DNA of 32,985 nucleotides from a virus (IMGVR_UViG_3300043446_000701:1-32985), one strand, 5' to 3'; counted from the first letter of the stretch, positions 1-7,610 are shown. Notes: generated by a model not told the origin, from the letters alone. Translations and numbers: made by a program.

Positions 1-454
1 CAATCTGCTCGGCATCACCCGATTCATAAGCAGACTTTAGTTTATCTTTGGCTACGCTTAGATCGTTATTAGCCGCCTTGGTCATTTCATTAACAAAGGC
101 GCGTTCACCGACCCCCAAACGCTGTTTTAGACGGCGGTTTTCCTCCATCTGGGCTTGGGCAAAACGGTAGGTCTCTTCCCGCTCACGTGCGGCACGTTCT
201 TTCTCGCGGCGCTCGTCATGCCACGCCTTCTTCATCTGAGAAAGGCGTTTCTTAACCTTCTCGGAATACTCCTCAAGGTCGTCGTTTTCGAGTTCGCTTA
301 CGACCTCTTTAGGCAGCGGCTTTTTATTCCGATCCTCTGGCGGGGTGTCGTCTTCAATTTTGATTTCAATTTCGTTGTCAACTTCCTGTTTTGCCTCGGC
401 TTTTTCTGCCTCAGCCTCGTCAGGAAATTTGTATTCTTCGCGTTCAACAGCCAT
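1..454 (-). CDS. Probable scaffold or head-assembly protein, N-terminal part (runs off left edge)
   Basis: Reading leftward from an ATG at 454, a frame stays open for 151 codons to the window edge. It begins MAVEREEYKFPDEAEAEKAE. Residues 1-70 are strongly acidic with a few lysine patches. After that the sequence is highly charged and helical (runs such as RREKERAAREREE), as expected for a long coiled coil. The ribosome site AGGAGT lies 7 bases before the ATG, and the gap to the co-chaperonin-like gene upstream is 9 bases. In many tailed phages the gene after the portal block and before the major capsid is the scaffold, and an acidic, coiled-coil-rich composition fits that. The scaffold call is inferred from position and composition, not homology. 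A tail or other structural protein is possible. Confidence 0.5.
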   Translation of the reverse strand, partial: MAVEREEYKFPDEAEAEKAEAKQEVDNEIEIKIEDDTPPEDRNKKPLPKEVVSELENDDLEEYSEKVKKRLSQMKKAWHDERREKERAAREREETYRFAQAQMEENRRLKQRLGVGERAFVNEMTKAANNDLSVAKDKLKSAYESGDAEQI

Positions 455-463
455 GGTTTACTC

Positions 464-841
464 CTATGCGCGACGGATTCCACGGGGGTCTTCGACCACC
501 GCTTCCACCGTGTCGTCGTTGATGATGCGGAACTCCCGACCGTGGATGACCACGCGGGTGCCGGAATACGGACGCGTCAGAACAAAGTCACCTTCCTTGC
601 ACCATGCTCCGGTGGGGAAGCGTTCTTTGTCTGCATAGCAGAGATCGCCCATCTTGATAACGAAGAGAACGACCGTAGTCTGCTCTTCAATCCGTTTGGT
701 GTCGTCTGACTTGATGATGCCGCCCTCAAACTCTTCTTCTACGTGCGGAACGGCACACAGCATCCGATAGCCTTTCGGCTCAGGCAGTAGTTTGGCCTTC
801 GCAGCCTCTTCCTGTGTCTTCTCTACGTTGATGCTACTCAC
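464..841 (-). CDS. GroES-like phage co-chaperonin
   Basis: This 125-residue protein aligns by eye with the GroES fold. PKGYRMLCAVP (22-32) corresponds to the first strand. VEEEFEGGII (34-43) matches the mobile loop with its GGI signature, which contacts GroEL. GDLCYADKERFPTGAWC followed by KEGDFV (65-87) matches the GroES 'VGDxV' region. The end, INDDTVEAVVEDP (107-119), resembles the last strand. It starts with GTG at 841 after a strong GGAGGA site, and its start overlaps the upstream gene's stop as GTGA. Phage co-chaperonins such as T4 gp31 replace or modify host GroES for capsid folding. No GroEL gene is in the window, so it would act on host GroEL. The placement between portal and putative scaffold supports a head-assembly role. 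Confidence 0.82.
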   Translation of the reverse strand: MSSINVEKTQEEAAKAKLLPEPKGYRMLCAVPHVEEEFEGGIIKSDDTKRIEEQTTVVLFVIKMGDLCYADKERFPTGAWCKEGDFVLTRPYSGTRVVIHGREFRIINDDTVEAVVEDPRGIRRA

Positions 842-1026
842 TCTTCCTCCAGTCGCTTTGCAAGGTCTTTGATGTGGTTACGTGCGAGGTCGAGACCCTG
901 TAACGCCCCGCATAACCTTTTGTATTCGCCCTCATCCAATTTGCCTTGGATAAGAGTCTCTACAATCAGTGCGCGCTCATCTTGGAGTTTGATGTCCAAG
1001 TACTCCAGCGCGTTTGAATACGCCAT
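838..1026 (-). CDS. Small helical protein after the portal
   Basis: A 62-residue, charged, probably all-helical protein that starts MAYSNALEYLDIKLQDERA and ends LAKRLEEE. It has no cysteines, signal peptide or membrane segment. The ATG at 1026 lies 3 bases past the portal stop, and its ribosome site AGGAG sits inside the last portal codons. Its own stop overlaps the GTG of the co-chaperonin-like gene. That tight coupling in the head operon makes it a real gene. Small helical proteins after portal genes are sometimes head-tail or scaffold accessories, but I do not recognise the family and assign no function. Confidence 0.75.
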   Translation of the reverse strand: MAYSNALEYLDIKLQDERALIVETLIQGKLDEGEYKRLCGALQGLDLARNHIKDLAKRLEEE

Positions 1027-1029
1027 TTA

Positions 1030-3603
1030 TTACTCCTTTGCGCCCTTCGGCGGTTTTTGCGCCGCACGCATCGCGGCTTCTCTGCTTTTGGCGATGTCGA
1101 TGCCCATACGCACACCCGCCTCTTGCTGCTTGGCAGAGAGCGAAGTCTTGTGCTTTTGAACGTCTACACCGAGTCGTGCAGCATCGAGTTGCGTCCTGTT
1201 GGCCATCTCTTGTTTACGAAGGTCAAGTTCATCGGCCTTCGATGCGGCCAGAATCTGCATCTCTTGCTGTTTGCGTTGCAGTTCTGCTTGCTTGAGTTGT
1301 GCCTCAAGTTGCAGTTCCGTCTGTTTGTTCTGCGCTTCAAGTTGAATCTGCTGGGCCTTGAGTTGCAGTTCCTGCTGGCGAAGTTGCAACTCCATCTGCT
1401 GCATCTGAATGATGGGGTCTTGCGCCTGCTGCTGGGCCTGCTGCATCTGGGCTTCAGTTTGATTCTTGCCAAGAAGTTTGGCTGCGGCCTGTGCGGCAAG
1501 ACGCGAGATTTCAATCTCGACCGCTTCAGGCAACGGCTTCTCGTCATCCTCCTCTTTTTCCGGAGGCGGCGGGAGCGATGCACCGAGTTGATTCTCAATC
1601 TCTCGGCGGTACTGGAACGCCACATGCTCCATCACGTGAGCCATCGCCGCGCCCATGATCTCCTGCGCCTTCGGGTTCTGCCCGATCATCTGACGCAGTT
1701 TCGGGTCTTGGATCGCAGACATGTGGACTTGTAAGTGCGCCTCGTGATCTTGATACAGGAAGGCTTTGACGGGTTTGCCGTTCAGCACATCCATGTTCTC
1801 GGTCACAGGGTCTTTGGGCTTCATGTCCTCTGGATCAGGGATAATCTTCTCGGCGTTCTTGACCCCAAGAGTCTCAATCATTTGCCGATGCAGATAGGGC
1901 ATGTTGTAGATGTTGGGCGAGGACTGCGACAGTTGCAGCACTGCTTGGTACTGCACGATCTTCTGCGACATCGTGGCCGCATTGGGGTCACTGACCGGGA
2001 TGACATCTACATCGTCATAGTCGGCTTTTTTCGCCTTGCGAGTGCCTACTTCAGGCTCGTACGAATACTCATCCGGAGTGTTGTCACGGATGATCGCAGC
2101 CAGCAGTTTGAACTCCTGCTTCATCGCGTAGTACACGCGAGCCTGCACGGCGGTCATCACTTTGAGAACACGCTCCAGCACTGCGAGAGTCGTGCCCACC
2201 GGAGCCTGCGAAGACATGTCACTGATCTTGAGGTCCGACACCGCAGCGAAGCGGCGTCCTTCTTCAATGATCTTGTCCATCAGCATGGACAGCGTTTGAC
2301 TTGGCTCCTTGTATGGCAGCGGGAGAATGTTATCCCGCACTGCACCCGAGGGTACGTCTACGTCTCGCCATTCGCCCGGAGCAATGGGAGTATCGTCTCC
2401 CTTAATCCGGAGTCCTCTAGATTTGAGACCTCCAGGCAGGTTAGACAGGGTTCCTGCGTCAACGAGTTGACGAAGTAGGGAGGTGGCAGCCTTACTGTGT
2501 CCCCCGATGAGGTGAATGAGACCGAAGTAGTAAAATCCAAAGCCCGGTATGTATCCGTAGTGGACGAAGTGCTGCCTCTTCGCTTTGAGCCGGTCGTCTT
2601 CTCGCCAGTTTCTTCGGATGGCAAGGACAGTTCCAGTTCCTTTCTCAATGGTGACGACGTATGGGAGTGCAATTCCTGTTTCGTTGTTGTCTTTATCGAC
2701 ATCTGGATACCCCGGCAAATCGATGTTTACGTGCATCTCTAGCAACTGGAACCGGTCGTCCATCGTCGCTGAGAAGCCTTGATCCTCCGCTTTTTGTTTC
2801 TCCACCTCGTCCATCGTGCGAATCGGATCGCCTAGGTCGATGTCGCGGTAGAAGCCTGCGTACTGCAACTTGATGAGTTCGTTCTTCGTCTTACGCATCC
2901 GGTGCGTAACACGCTCCGCCGTCTCTAGGTTCGCCGCGCCATACGGCACGATGATGTCTTCGGCTGGGATATAGATCGCCGTCTGCCGATCCAACGACGG
3001 ATCGAAGTAGACCTTCTTGAACGCATTACCTGCCAGAGCCAGACTCAGCAACATGCGTTCATGTTCTGGGCGGTACTCCTTCATGATCTCGGTCAACTGA
3101 TAGTTCATGTCATCTGCGACACGAATAGCCGAGTCACGCTTCTCTTGAGTCTCCTTGCCAATAATCTTGGTCTTGACCGGCCCCATCGCGGGGAAGGTCT
3201 CCATGATCGTCTCGGACTGGAACTTGACCGCTGACTCCATCAAGAGCGGGTGGAACACGCCGCACGCACCCGGCCACGGCTCGGTACGCTCTTCGTACCG
3301 AATGCCCAGAATCTTCAAACCCTTAACGTAAGTGTCGAGCCAGTCTTTGCGGCTCGCCAAGTCTTGTTCGTATTGGCCAATCAAATCACCGGCCAAAGTC
3401 TGCAACTCACCCTCGCTCATGTAGTCTGCGAGGTTGGCATCGAAGTCCTCAGCGCGTGGCTCGGACTTGGCTAGTTGAACCACTAGCCCGTCAATTTCGA
3501 CGGATACACTCTCCGGGTCTTCAATCTCAATCGTTACCGGCTCTTGGGGAGCAAGGGCTTCAAGACCCACGGGAGCCTGCATCAGACTTTTATCGACGGC
3601 CAT
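1030..3603 (-). CDS. Portal protein
   Basis: An 857-residue protein directly after the large terminase, with the features of large P22-type portals. Residues 70-330 form the conserved core, including a WPGACGVFHPLL block, a helical MESAVKFQSETIMETFPAM segment and LALAGNAFKKVYFDP. The dodecameric portal forms the DNA-entry vertex and binds the terminase during packaging. Roughly the last 170 residues are a glutamine-, leucine- and glutamate-rich helix (repeats of the type LQLRQQELQLKAQQ), consistent with an extended C-terminal barrel such as that of P22 portal. The ATG at 3603 is preceded 7 bases upstream by AGGAGA, and the gap from the terminase stop is 10 bases. The exact family is inferred; the portal role is well supported by size, motifs and neighbours. 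Confidence 0.9.
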   Translation of the reverse strand: MAVDKSLMQAPVGLEALAPQEPVTIEIEDPESVSVEIDGLVVQLAKSEPRAEDFDANLADYMSEGELQTLAGDLIGQYEQDLASRKDWLDTYVKGLKILGIRYEERTEPWPGACGVFHPLLMESAVKFQSETIMETFPAMGPVKTKIIGKETQEKRDSAIRVADDMNYQLTEIMKEYRPEHERMLLSLALAGNAFKKVYFDPSLDRQTAIYIPAEDIIVPYGAANLETAERVTHRMRKTKNELIKLQYAGFYRDIDLGDPIRTMDEVEKQKAEDQGFSATMDDRFQLLEMHVNIDLPGYPDVDKDNNETGIALPYVVTIEKGTGTVLAIRRNWREDDRLKAKRQHFVHYGYIPGFGFYYFGLIHLIGGHSKAATSLLRQLVDAGTLSNLPGGLKSRGLRIKGDDTPIAPGEWRDVDVPSGAVRDNILPLPYKEPSQTLSMLMDKIIEEGRRFAAVSDLKISDMSSQAPVGTTLAVLERVLKVMTAVQARVYYAMKQEFKLLAAIIRDNTPDEYSYEPEVGTRKAKKADYDDVDVIPVSDPNAATMSQKIVQYQAVLQLSQSSPNIYNMPYLHRQMIETLGVKNAEKIIPDPEDMKPKDPVTENMDVLNGKPVKAFLYQDHEAHLQVHMSAIQDPKLRQMIGQNPKAQEIMGAAMAHVMEHVAFQYRREIENQLGASLPPPPEKEEDDEKPLPEAVEIEISRLAAQAAAKLLGKNQTEAQMQQAQQQAQDPIIQMQQMELQLRQQELQLKAQQIQLEAQNKQTELQLEAQLKQAELQRKQQEMQILAASKADELDLRKQEMANRTQLDAARLGVDVQKHKTSLSAKQQEAGVRMGIDIAKSREAAMRAAQKPPKGAKE

Positions 3604-3613
3604 TTAGATTCTC

Positions 3614-5122
3614 CTAGTAGTACGACCCGCGTCGGCTCTTGAACCACCGTGTCGGTTCAGGCTCATCGGATGGCAGTCGTATAAAGCCACCCTGCCTAAA
3701 CCTCATTAACGCCAACGTCGTGGCGTCCACCAAGTCATCATTACGGCCAGACGGAAAGTCGTTGCATTCCTCAATAACCTCATGCGCCCAACGCCGGTCG
3801 GGTGCCCAGACTATACCTGAAGAAAAGAGGTCAGATACGGCGTTTACACGGCTGATCTTGTCCTGTCCCTTACCCGGCGTGAACTCAGATATGGGCACGC
3901 CCATCCGGCGAAACTCTTGATACAGCGCAGCCCCGTTTGACTTCTTTTCAACGATAAAGATGTCAGGGTTCCAGTCCTTATATTCCTCAAGGACGAGGTT
4001 CTTGAGTTCGGGGAACTCAAGGCGCTGTTTGATGCAGTTCAAGAGGATGATGTTGTAGTTCTTGGTCTCCTCGTTGAAGAAGACCCCCCACGTGAGCAGG
4101 GCGTTGTAGTCAGCCCGGTTGTTCTTCTCTTGGGCAGCGTCAAGCGACATAATAATGTGCTCGCAAGGCGGGGGATTCTCCGCCTCCCACATACGCCACC
4201 ACTCCCGTTTGAGCAGCGCCCCCTCCTCGGAGGTCGGCTCCTGCATGTACTGGGCTTGCCAGTACCGAACGTCCATACTGGCCTTTTTGGCCAGCAACTC
4301 CTCAATGCTCCAGAACTCGGGCCAGAGGGGTTTATCGTTCAATATGGCTGGAAACTCGACCACCTCCCACTCATCGGAGGCTTCTTCCTTGGTCATGTGG
4401 TCCACGATCTTCCCCGTTAAGTCCATCTTGGACCAACGGGTCATCACGACGATGATCGCGCCACCCGGCATCAATCGCTGGACTGGGCCTGACTGGAACC
4501 ACTCCCATGCTGGCTCGAAAACGTCGGCTCGGCCTTGCTTGGCTTCCTGCTCAGAATGAGGGTCATCAATAATGAATAGATCAGCGCCGCGACCGGCCAG
4601 AGCACCACCAACACCAATAGCAAAATACTCGCCATTAAAGTTAGTACCCCAACGAGAAGCACTTTTAGAATCTGCTTGAAGTTCAACGTTCGGGAAAATG
4701 TCTCGATAAAGGTCCGACCCAACAAGATTACGCACCCTCCGACCAAAGTTCACCGCCAAATCGGCAGTGTGAGACGCCATAATGACCTTTTTCTGTGGAT
4801 ATTTCCCTAAAAACCACGCCGGAGCGAGGTAAGAAATCATCTCAGACTTGCCATGACGCGGGGCAATGTTGACGATGACTCGTTTTTTCTTGCCTTCTGC
4901 AATTTCCTCGAAAATTTTAGCCAATTTTCGATGGTGTGGGCCGACTTTGTAGCCCGGATACACGTGATTAATGAAGTCTAGGAAAGAATCTTTGCCTAAA
5001 CGCTGCGTGACCTGTGCCTGATACTGCTTTAAGAGTTCCGCAACCCGTCGTTTTTCCTTTTCTGGCAGCGTAGGCAATGCCGTACGCAGTTTTTGCAGGT
5101 TTTGCGGGCTAAGTTGTAGCAT
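3614..5122 (-). CDS. terL: Terminase large subunit (packaging ATPase-nuclease)
   Basis: A 502-residue DNA-packaging motor. The ATPase domain has Walker A APRHGKS (87-93), Walker B DLFIIDD (181-187) and the coupling motif VVMTRW (225-230). The C-terminal RNase H-like nuclease has the usual acidic residues: D328 in SLDAAQ, E392 in FIVEKKSNG, and the aspartates of GRNDDLVDA (459-467). All catalytic positions are present, so the enzyme should be active. It cuts concatemeric DNA and pumps it through the portal. The start overlaps the upstream gene by 14 bases with no clear Shine-Dalgarno site, so translation is probably coupled. Length is normal for the family. Confidence 0.97.
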   Translation of the reverse strand: MLQLSPQNLQKLRTALPTLPEKEKRRVAELLKQYQAQVTQRLGKDSFLDFINHVYPGYKVGPHHRKLAKIFEEIAEGKKKRVIVNIAPRHGKSEMISYLAPAWFLGKYPQKKVIMASHTADLAVNFGRRVRNLVGSDLYRDIFPNVELQADSKSASRWGTNFNGEYFAIGVGGALAGRGADLFIIDDPHSEQEAKQGRADVFEPAWEWFQSGPVQRLMPGGAIIVVMTRWSKMDLTGKIVDHMTKEEASDEWEVVEFPAILNDKPLWPEFWSIEELLAKKASMDVRYWQAQYMQEPTSEEGALLKREWWRMWEAENPPPCEHIIMSLDAAQEKNNRADYNALLTWGVFFNEETKNYNIILLNCIKQRLEFPELKNLVLEEYKDWNPDIFIVEKKSNGAALYQEFRRMGVPISEFTPGKGQDKISRVNAVSDLFSSGIVWAPDRRWAHEVIEECNDFPSGRNDDLVDATTLALMRFRQGGFIRLPSDEPEPTRWFKSRRGSYY

Positions 5123-5660
5123 TTTCGTCGCTGATTACGCGGTATTCGATGCCTTCCAGCACCTGCAACAACTCTTTTTCCACTTCTTCGATAGGCTTAA
5201 CGATGTGCGTAATCTCGCTACGTCGCTTAAAGGCGTCAATACCGTCCACTTCGCCTAGTGTTTTCAGGGCTTGGAGACGCAGTTTGCTATCGCCCGTCGT
5301 CTCAATCTCTTTAACAAGGTTTGTGATGACGTAGTTTTTGAGTGTAGCCAAGTCTTCAACAAGGGCGTGGTTGGTTTTGGCAACCAAACCAGCCAAGAAG
5401 GCTATGGTTTCGTTAGGGTATTTAGCAAAGTCATGTCTGATCTTAGGATCATGCACCATCTGGTGCGCCAACTCTGACGCAACCAACTGCTGATCTTTGT
5501 CAGGTTCAATGGCTATGCCAGTCAAGTCGGAAAAGAATTTGATAGTTCTGGCACGCATTTCAATTTCTTCAGTCGATGTCAAGTCCGGCAATGCCTCTAA
5601 CGCATTGCTTGGCAGAGGTATGTCCTCTTCTATGTCAGGTACAAATGCGTCCATGTCCAT
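5109..5660 (-). CDS. Putative terminase small subunit
   Basis: A 183-residue protein from the ATG at 5660; a second ATG six bases in (5654) is equally possible, and a TTG further upstream at 5699 seems less likely. It is mostly helical and acidic at the N terminus. The end, KPIEEVEKELLQVLEGIEY, could be an oligomerisation helix. It immediately precedes and overlaps terL, the standard place for the DNA-recognition subunit, which is the main reason for the call. I see no unambiguous helix-turn-helix motif. No ribosome site precedes the ATG. A TATATA element ends about six bases upstream, so the message may be leaderless. Confidence 0.6.
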   Translation of the reverse strand: MDMDAFVPDIEEDIPLPSNALEALPDLTSTEEIEMRARTIKFFSDLTGIAIEPDKDQQLVASELAHQMVHDPKIRHDFAKYPNETIAFLAGLVAKTNHALVEDLATLKNYVITNLVKEIETTGDSKLRLQALKTLGEVDGIDAFKRRSEITHIVKPIEEVEKELLQVLEGIEYRVISDENATT

Positions 5661-5912
5661 ATAACTATATATAAAAACAGCATGGTACCAAATTAACAAG
5701 GGGGTGGGTTTTTATACAGTAGGGGTGGGGGGTCGAAAAATGTGAAGTCGTTTGTGTGGATCACGGGGTATAGGGGGATCGGGCGGAGTCCCAAACCAGC
5801 GCGGGGGGCGCCGGTACGGTGGGGTCTCCCATAGGTCAAAATTGATTAGACCATTGATTTACCCTATACGGAAGTCGTGGCCAATCCGGTCACGGTGAAT
5901 AGGAAACATCAC
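5661..5912. other. Divergent promoter hub between late and early arms, rich in G runs
   Basis: This gap separates the leftward terminase arm from the rightward early arm. Bases 5700-5824 of the + strand carry at least eight runs of three or more G, several of four to six. Bases 5842-5870 hold a good rightward sigma-70-like promoter. Near 5665-5699 on the minus strand, TTGTTA is followed 17 bases later by TTTTAT overlapping TATATA, a weaker candidate for the terminase promoter. I see no gene inside. The hub role is inferred from gene orientation. Confidence 0.6.
5842..5870 (+). promoter_or_regulatory. Early promoter, P1 type, copy 1
   Basis: TTGATT (5842-5847), 17-base spacer, TATACG (5865-5870). 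The same arrangement recurs at 6709-6737. The two copies also share ATAGGT 11 bases upstream of the -35 start, and CATTG, two variable bases, then TTACCC in the spacer. Transcription would begin near 5877, which argues for the ATG at 5913 as the start of the first gene. Confidence 0.75.
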
Positions 5913-6179
5913 ATGTCATATCAAATCGACTACAGCAAATTTGACCATGACCCAAAGCGCAAGCAGCGCGAAGCACTTAAAGATTGTCGGCAATACCTTG
6001 GCCGCTCTCGATTCAACCGACTGAGCAAGACCATTCAAGAGTACTTGGACAATGGCTACGACATCGACTGGACAGCACGTAGCCTCTGCATGATCGGCGT
6101 CCAAGGTTATCCGGCTTGGGCTTGGGTCAGACATGTCGCTGCGAAGCGCGTACCCGTTCAATTGAAACTCGACATCTAA
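5913..6179 (+). CDS. First early gene, unknown 88-residue protein
   Basis: I choose the ATG at 5913 (MSYQIDYSKF) because AGGAAA lies 7 bases upstream; the in-frame GTG at 5877 would fall at the predicted transcript start. The protein is basic, with clusters such as DPKRKQRE, and helical around residues 15-50. A tryptophan-rich C-terminal third contains GYPAWAWVRHVAAKR. There is no membrane segment or cysteine motif. Being the first gene behind promoter P1 suggests an early, possibly host-takeover, role, but that is position-based inference. I do not recognise the family. Confidence 0.75.
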   Translation: MSYQIDYSKFDHDPKRKQREALKDCRQYLGRSRFNRLSKTIQEYLDNGYDIDWTARSLCMIGVQGYPAWAWVRHVAAKRVPVQLKLDI

Positions 6180-6190
6180 AGGAGCCACGA

Positions 6191-6364
6191 ATGATCAAGA
6201 CTAAAAAACTACAGGCTGGTTCATATGAACTAACAATTGGGTCGGTTGTATGGGTTGTAAATTGCCACGCTCGGGGTTGGTGGGTTGGGCACTGCGGTAA
6301 TCGAGTGCTTGATCCGATGCCTACTTTGCGTGATGTGAAGCAATATCTTGTCCAAGAACACTAA
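6191..6364 (+). CDS. Small early protein, unknown (57 residues)
   Basis: ATG at 6191 with AAAGGAG seven bases upstream, 11 bases after the previous stop. The product (MIKTKKLQAGSYELTIGSVV...) looks like alternating beta strands with a central GWWVGHCGNRVL and a closing helix (TLRDVKQYLVQ). The in-frame extension back to 6116 lies inside the upstream gene and has no ribosome site, so it is not used here. Function unknown. It shares the P1 transcript with its neighbours. Confidence 0.7.
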   Translation: MIKTKKLQAGSYELTIGSVVWVVNCHARGWWVGHCGNRVLDPMPTLRDVKQYLVQEH

Positions 6365-6378
6365 CAGGAAACACGACA

Positions 6379-6561
6379 ATGGAACAATACGAAGCACTGA
6401 CCAATGTGATCCGCGCACTCAGCAAGAAGTGCGAACAATTCGAGCATCACAAAGACAACGCCGAAACGTACTATCGCTGGTACAAAGAACAGAAAGAAGA
6501 AAACAAGAAACTGCTAGAACAGGTTGAAGACTTGGAGCGGCAACTCGCAGAGCGGAGTTGA
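6379..6561 (+). CDS. Small coiled-coil early protein (60 residues)
   Basis: ATG at 6379 after AGGAAA. The protein is charged and helical, with heptad-like spacing in KKLLEQVEDLERQLAER, so a short coiled coil is likely. It is the last gene of the first early transcript: a strong intrinsic terminator begins 7 bases after the stop. Function unknown; a dimeric regulator or assembly adaptor would fit, but nothing specific supports either. Confidence 0.7.
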   Translation: MEQYEALTNVIRALSKKCEQFEHHKDNAETYYRWYKEQKEENKKLLEQVEDLERQLAERS

Positions 6562-6567
6562 CCAAAT

Positions 6568-6599
6568 GGGGAGAGGCTTCGGCCTCTCCCCTCTTTTTT
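6568..6599 (+). terminator. Intrinsic terminator of the first early transcript
   Basis: Perfect 10-base stem GGGGAGAGGC / GCCTCTCCCC (6568-6577 and 6582-6591) with the stable loop TTCG, followed by TCTTTTTT. Confidence 0.95.
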
Positions 6600-6689
6600 G
6601 GCCCTGCGTTTTGATGCCAGTTATGTGTGGTCGTGGGCGTCTGGGCGAGCGCGACTGGCGCGAGCGAACCGGGCCGGGCCTAACAGGCT

Positions 6690-6707
6690 TTCCACCCATA
6701 GGTGGAA
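6690..6707. repeat. Dispersed palindrome, copy 1 (loop CATA)
   Basis: Arms TTCCACC / GGTGGAA around CATA. This copy ends one base before the -35 box of the second P1-type promoter. The other five copies lie between 7571 and 10440. A dimeric operator is the natural reading here because the site adjoins the -35 box and should not be transcribed from this promoter. Confidence 0.8.
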
Positions 6708-6708
6708 T

Positions 6709-6737
6709 TTGATTTAAGCATTGCGTTACCCTATAAG
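6709..6737 (+). promoter_or_regulatory. Early promoter, P1 type, copy 2
   Basis: TTGATT (6709-6714), 17-base spacer, TATAAG (6732-6737). It repeats the architecture of 5842-5870, including the spacer block CATTG..TTACCC and upstream ATAGGT, but here ATAGGT is part of a full palindrome. It drives the gene at 6785, about 40 bases past the expected start. Confidence 0.8.
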
Positions 6738-6784
6738 TAACTCACGGGCCGCATAGTGCGACTCGCATACACAAGGAGACAATC

Positions 6785-7399
6785 ATGTCTAACATCAAGT
6801 TGATTCAGACTGCGGAAAAGGCTTACGACTCGGCCGATAAACTGGTCGATTCGGTTATGGAAATCGTGGGTATCGTGCCCACCTTTCCCGAGGCCGTGAC
6901 TGAGCAGGAAGAGGCCGATATCCGCACGGGCCTCATGAACCGGGCCGTCGCTAAATTCCCGGTTCGGTTTTTCCTGCGAGAAGGTGACAACTACACAATG
7001 ATCTTGCCTGTCGAGGGCAAGAAGGTCGACGCTAAAAAGGTGGTCACGTTCGAGGCCGAGAAAGTTATGGCCATCACGCCACACGAACTCGGCCAGATGA
7101 AGCAGCAGGAACCGGGCCGTCACAAGGTGGTCGCTGCAATCCGTAAGGCTGTGCAAACCAATGCGTCGAACCGATACACCTATATCGAGACGATTGCCCG
7201 ACGCGAGAAGGGCATCGCCGGTAAGGCTCGGACTCCGACCGAGATCATCACATGGACTCGGAAGCAGTTGGCTGGCATAGACAAACGTCACACCAATGCC
7301 CGCAAGAAAGGTGATCCGGCTGCTCTGCCCGAGGAGATTGTTCGCTCGGCCGAGGCTGCTTACCTTGCCAAGGTCGATGCCTACTTGAAGACGAAGTAA
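6785..7399 (+). CDS. Unknown early protein with its own promoter and terminator (204 residues)
   Basis: ATG at 6785 with AAGGAG upstream. It forms a single-gene transcription unit, bounded by promoter 6709-6737 and terminator 7418-7451, which suggests high or separately timed expression. The protein has an acidic N-terminal half, a beta-like stretch (FPVRFFLREGDNYTMILP) near residues 58-75, and a basic C-terminal half (TYIETIARREKGIAGKAR, then KRHTNARKKGD). The mixed charge would suit a nucleic-acid or host-protein binder. I see no catalytic motif and do not recognise the family. The next feature rightward is the gene-free control region. Confidence 0.8.
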   Translation: MSNIKLIQTAEKAYDSADKLVDSVMEIVGIVPTFPEAVTEQEEADIRTGLMNRAVAKFPVRFFLREGDNYTMILPVEGKKVDAKKVVTFEAEKVMAITPHELGQMKQQEPGRHKVVAAIRKAVQTNASNRYTYIETIARREKGIAGKARTPTEIITWTRKQLAGIDKRHTNARKKGDPAALPEEIVRSAEAAYLAKVDAYLKTK

Positions 7400-7417
7400 C
7401 CTAGCGTTACCTCACTG

Positions 7418-7451
7418 GCCCCGCTCGGCTCTGCCGGGCGGGGCTTTTTTT
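7418..7451 (+). terminator. Intrinsic terminator after the 6785 gene
   Basis: Twelve-base stem GCCCCGCTCGGC / GCCGGGCGGGGC with one G-T pair and loop TCT, followed by seven T. Confidence 0.95.
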
Positions 7452-7570
7452 CGTCTACGCAAAGCGTAGCCGAGGCATCTTCGATGCCAGTTCCTTGTTT
7501 GTGTGAGCGTGCTGCGCGTGCGTGACCGAGCAAAATCCAACTTGAGGAATTACGGCATAATTTTATTTTG

Positions 7571-7594
7571 ACTTTCCACCCATGGGTGGAAAGT
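7571..7594. repeat. Dispersed palindrome, copy 2, extended to a perfect 24-base form
   Basis: Arms ACTTTCCACC and GGTGGAAAGT around CATG, fully self-complementary. It is the longest copy of the family and the only one not placed just before or inside a gene or beside a clear promoter. Confidence 0.9.
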
Positions 7595-7596
7595 CC

Positions 7597-7610
7597 TGAC
7601 AAGGTTGTCA
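7597..7610. repeat. Palindrome TGACAA-GG-TTGTCA
   Basis: Six-base arms around GG, two bases after the preceding palindrome and one base before the next. It is unrelated in sequence to either neighbour. Confidence 0.75.

Noticed and set aside
155-709. Rightward 184-residue frame at the left edge
   Set aside because: It is antisense to the scaffold-like and co-chaperonin-like genes, whose coding evidence is much stronger.
1057-2478. Two rightward frames of 225 and 247 residues
   Set aside because: They are antisense to the portal gene, lack ribosome sites and have leucine/arginine/histidine-rich compositions typical of mirror frames.
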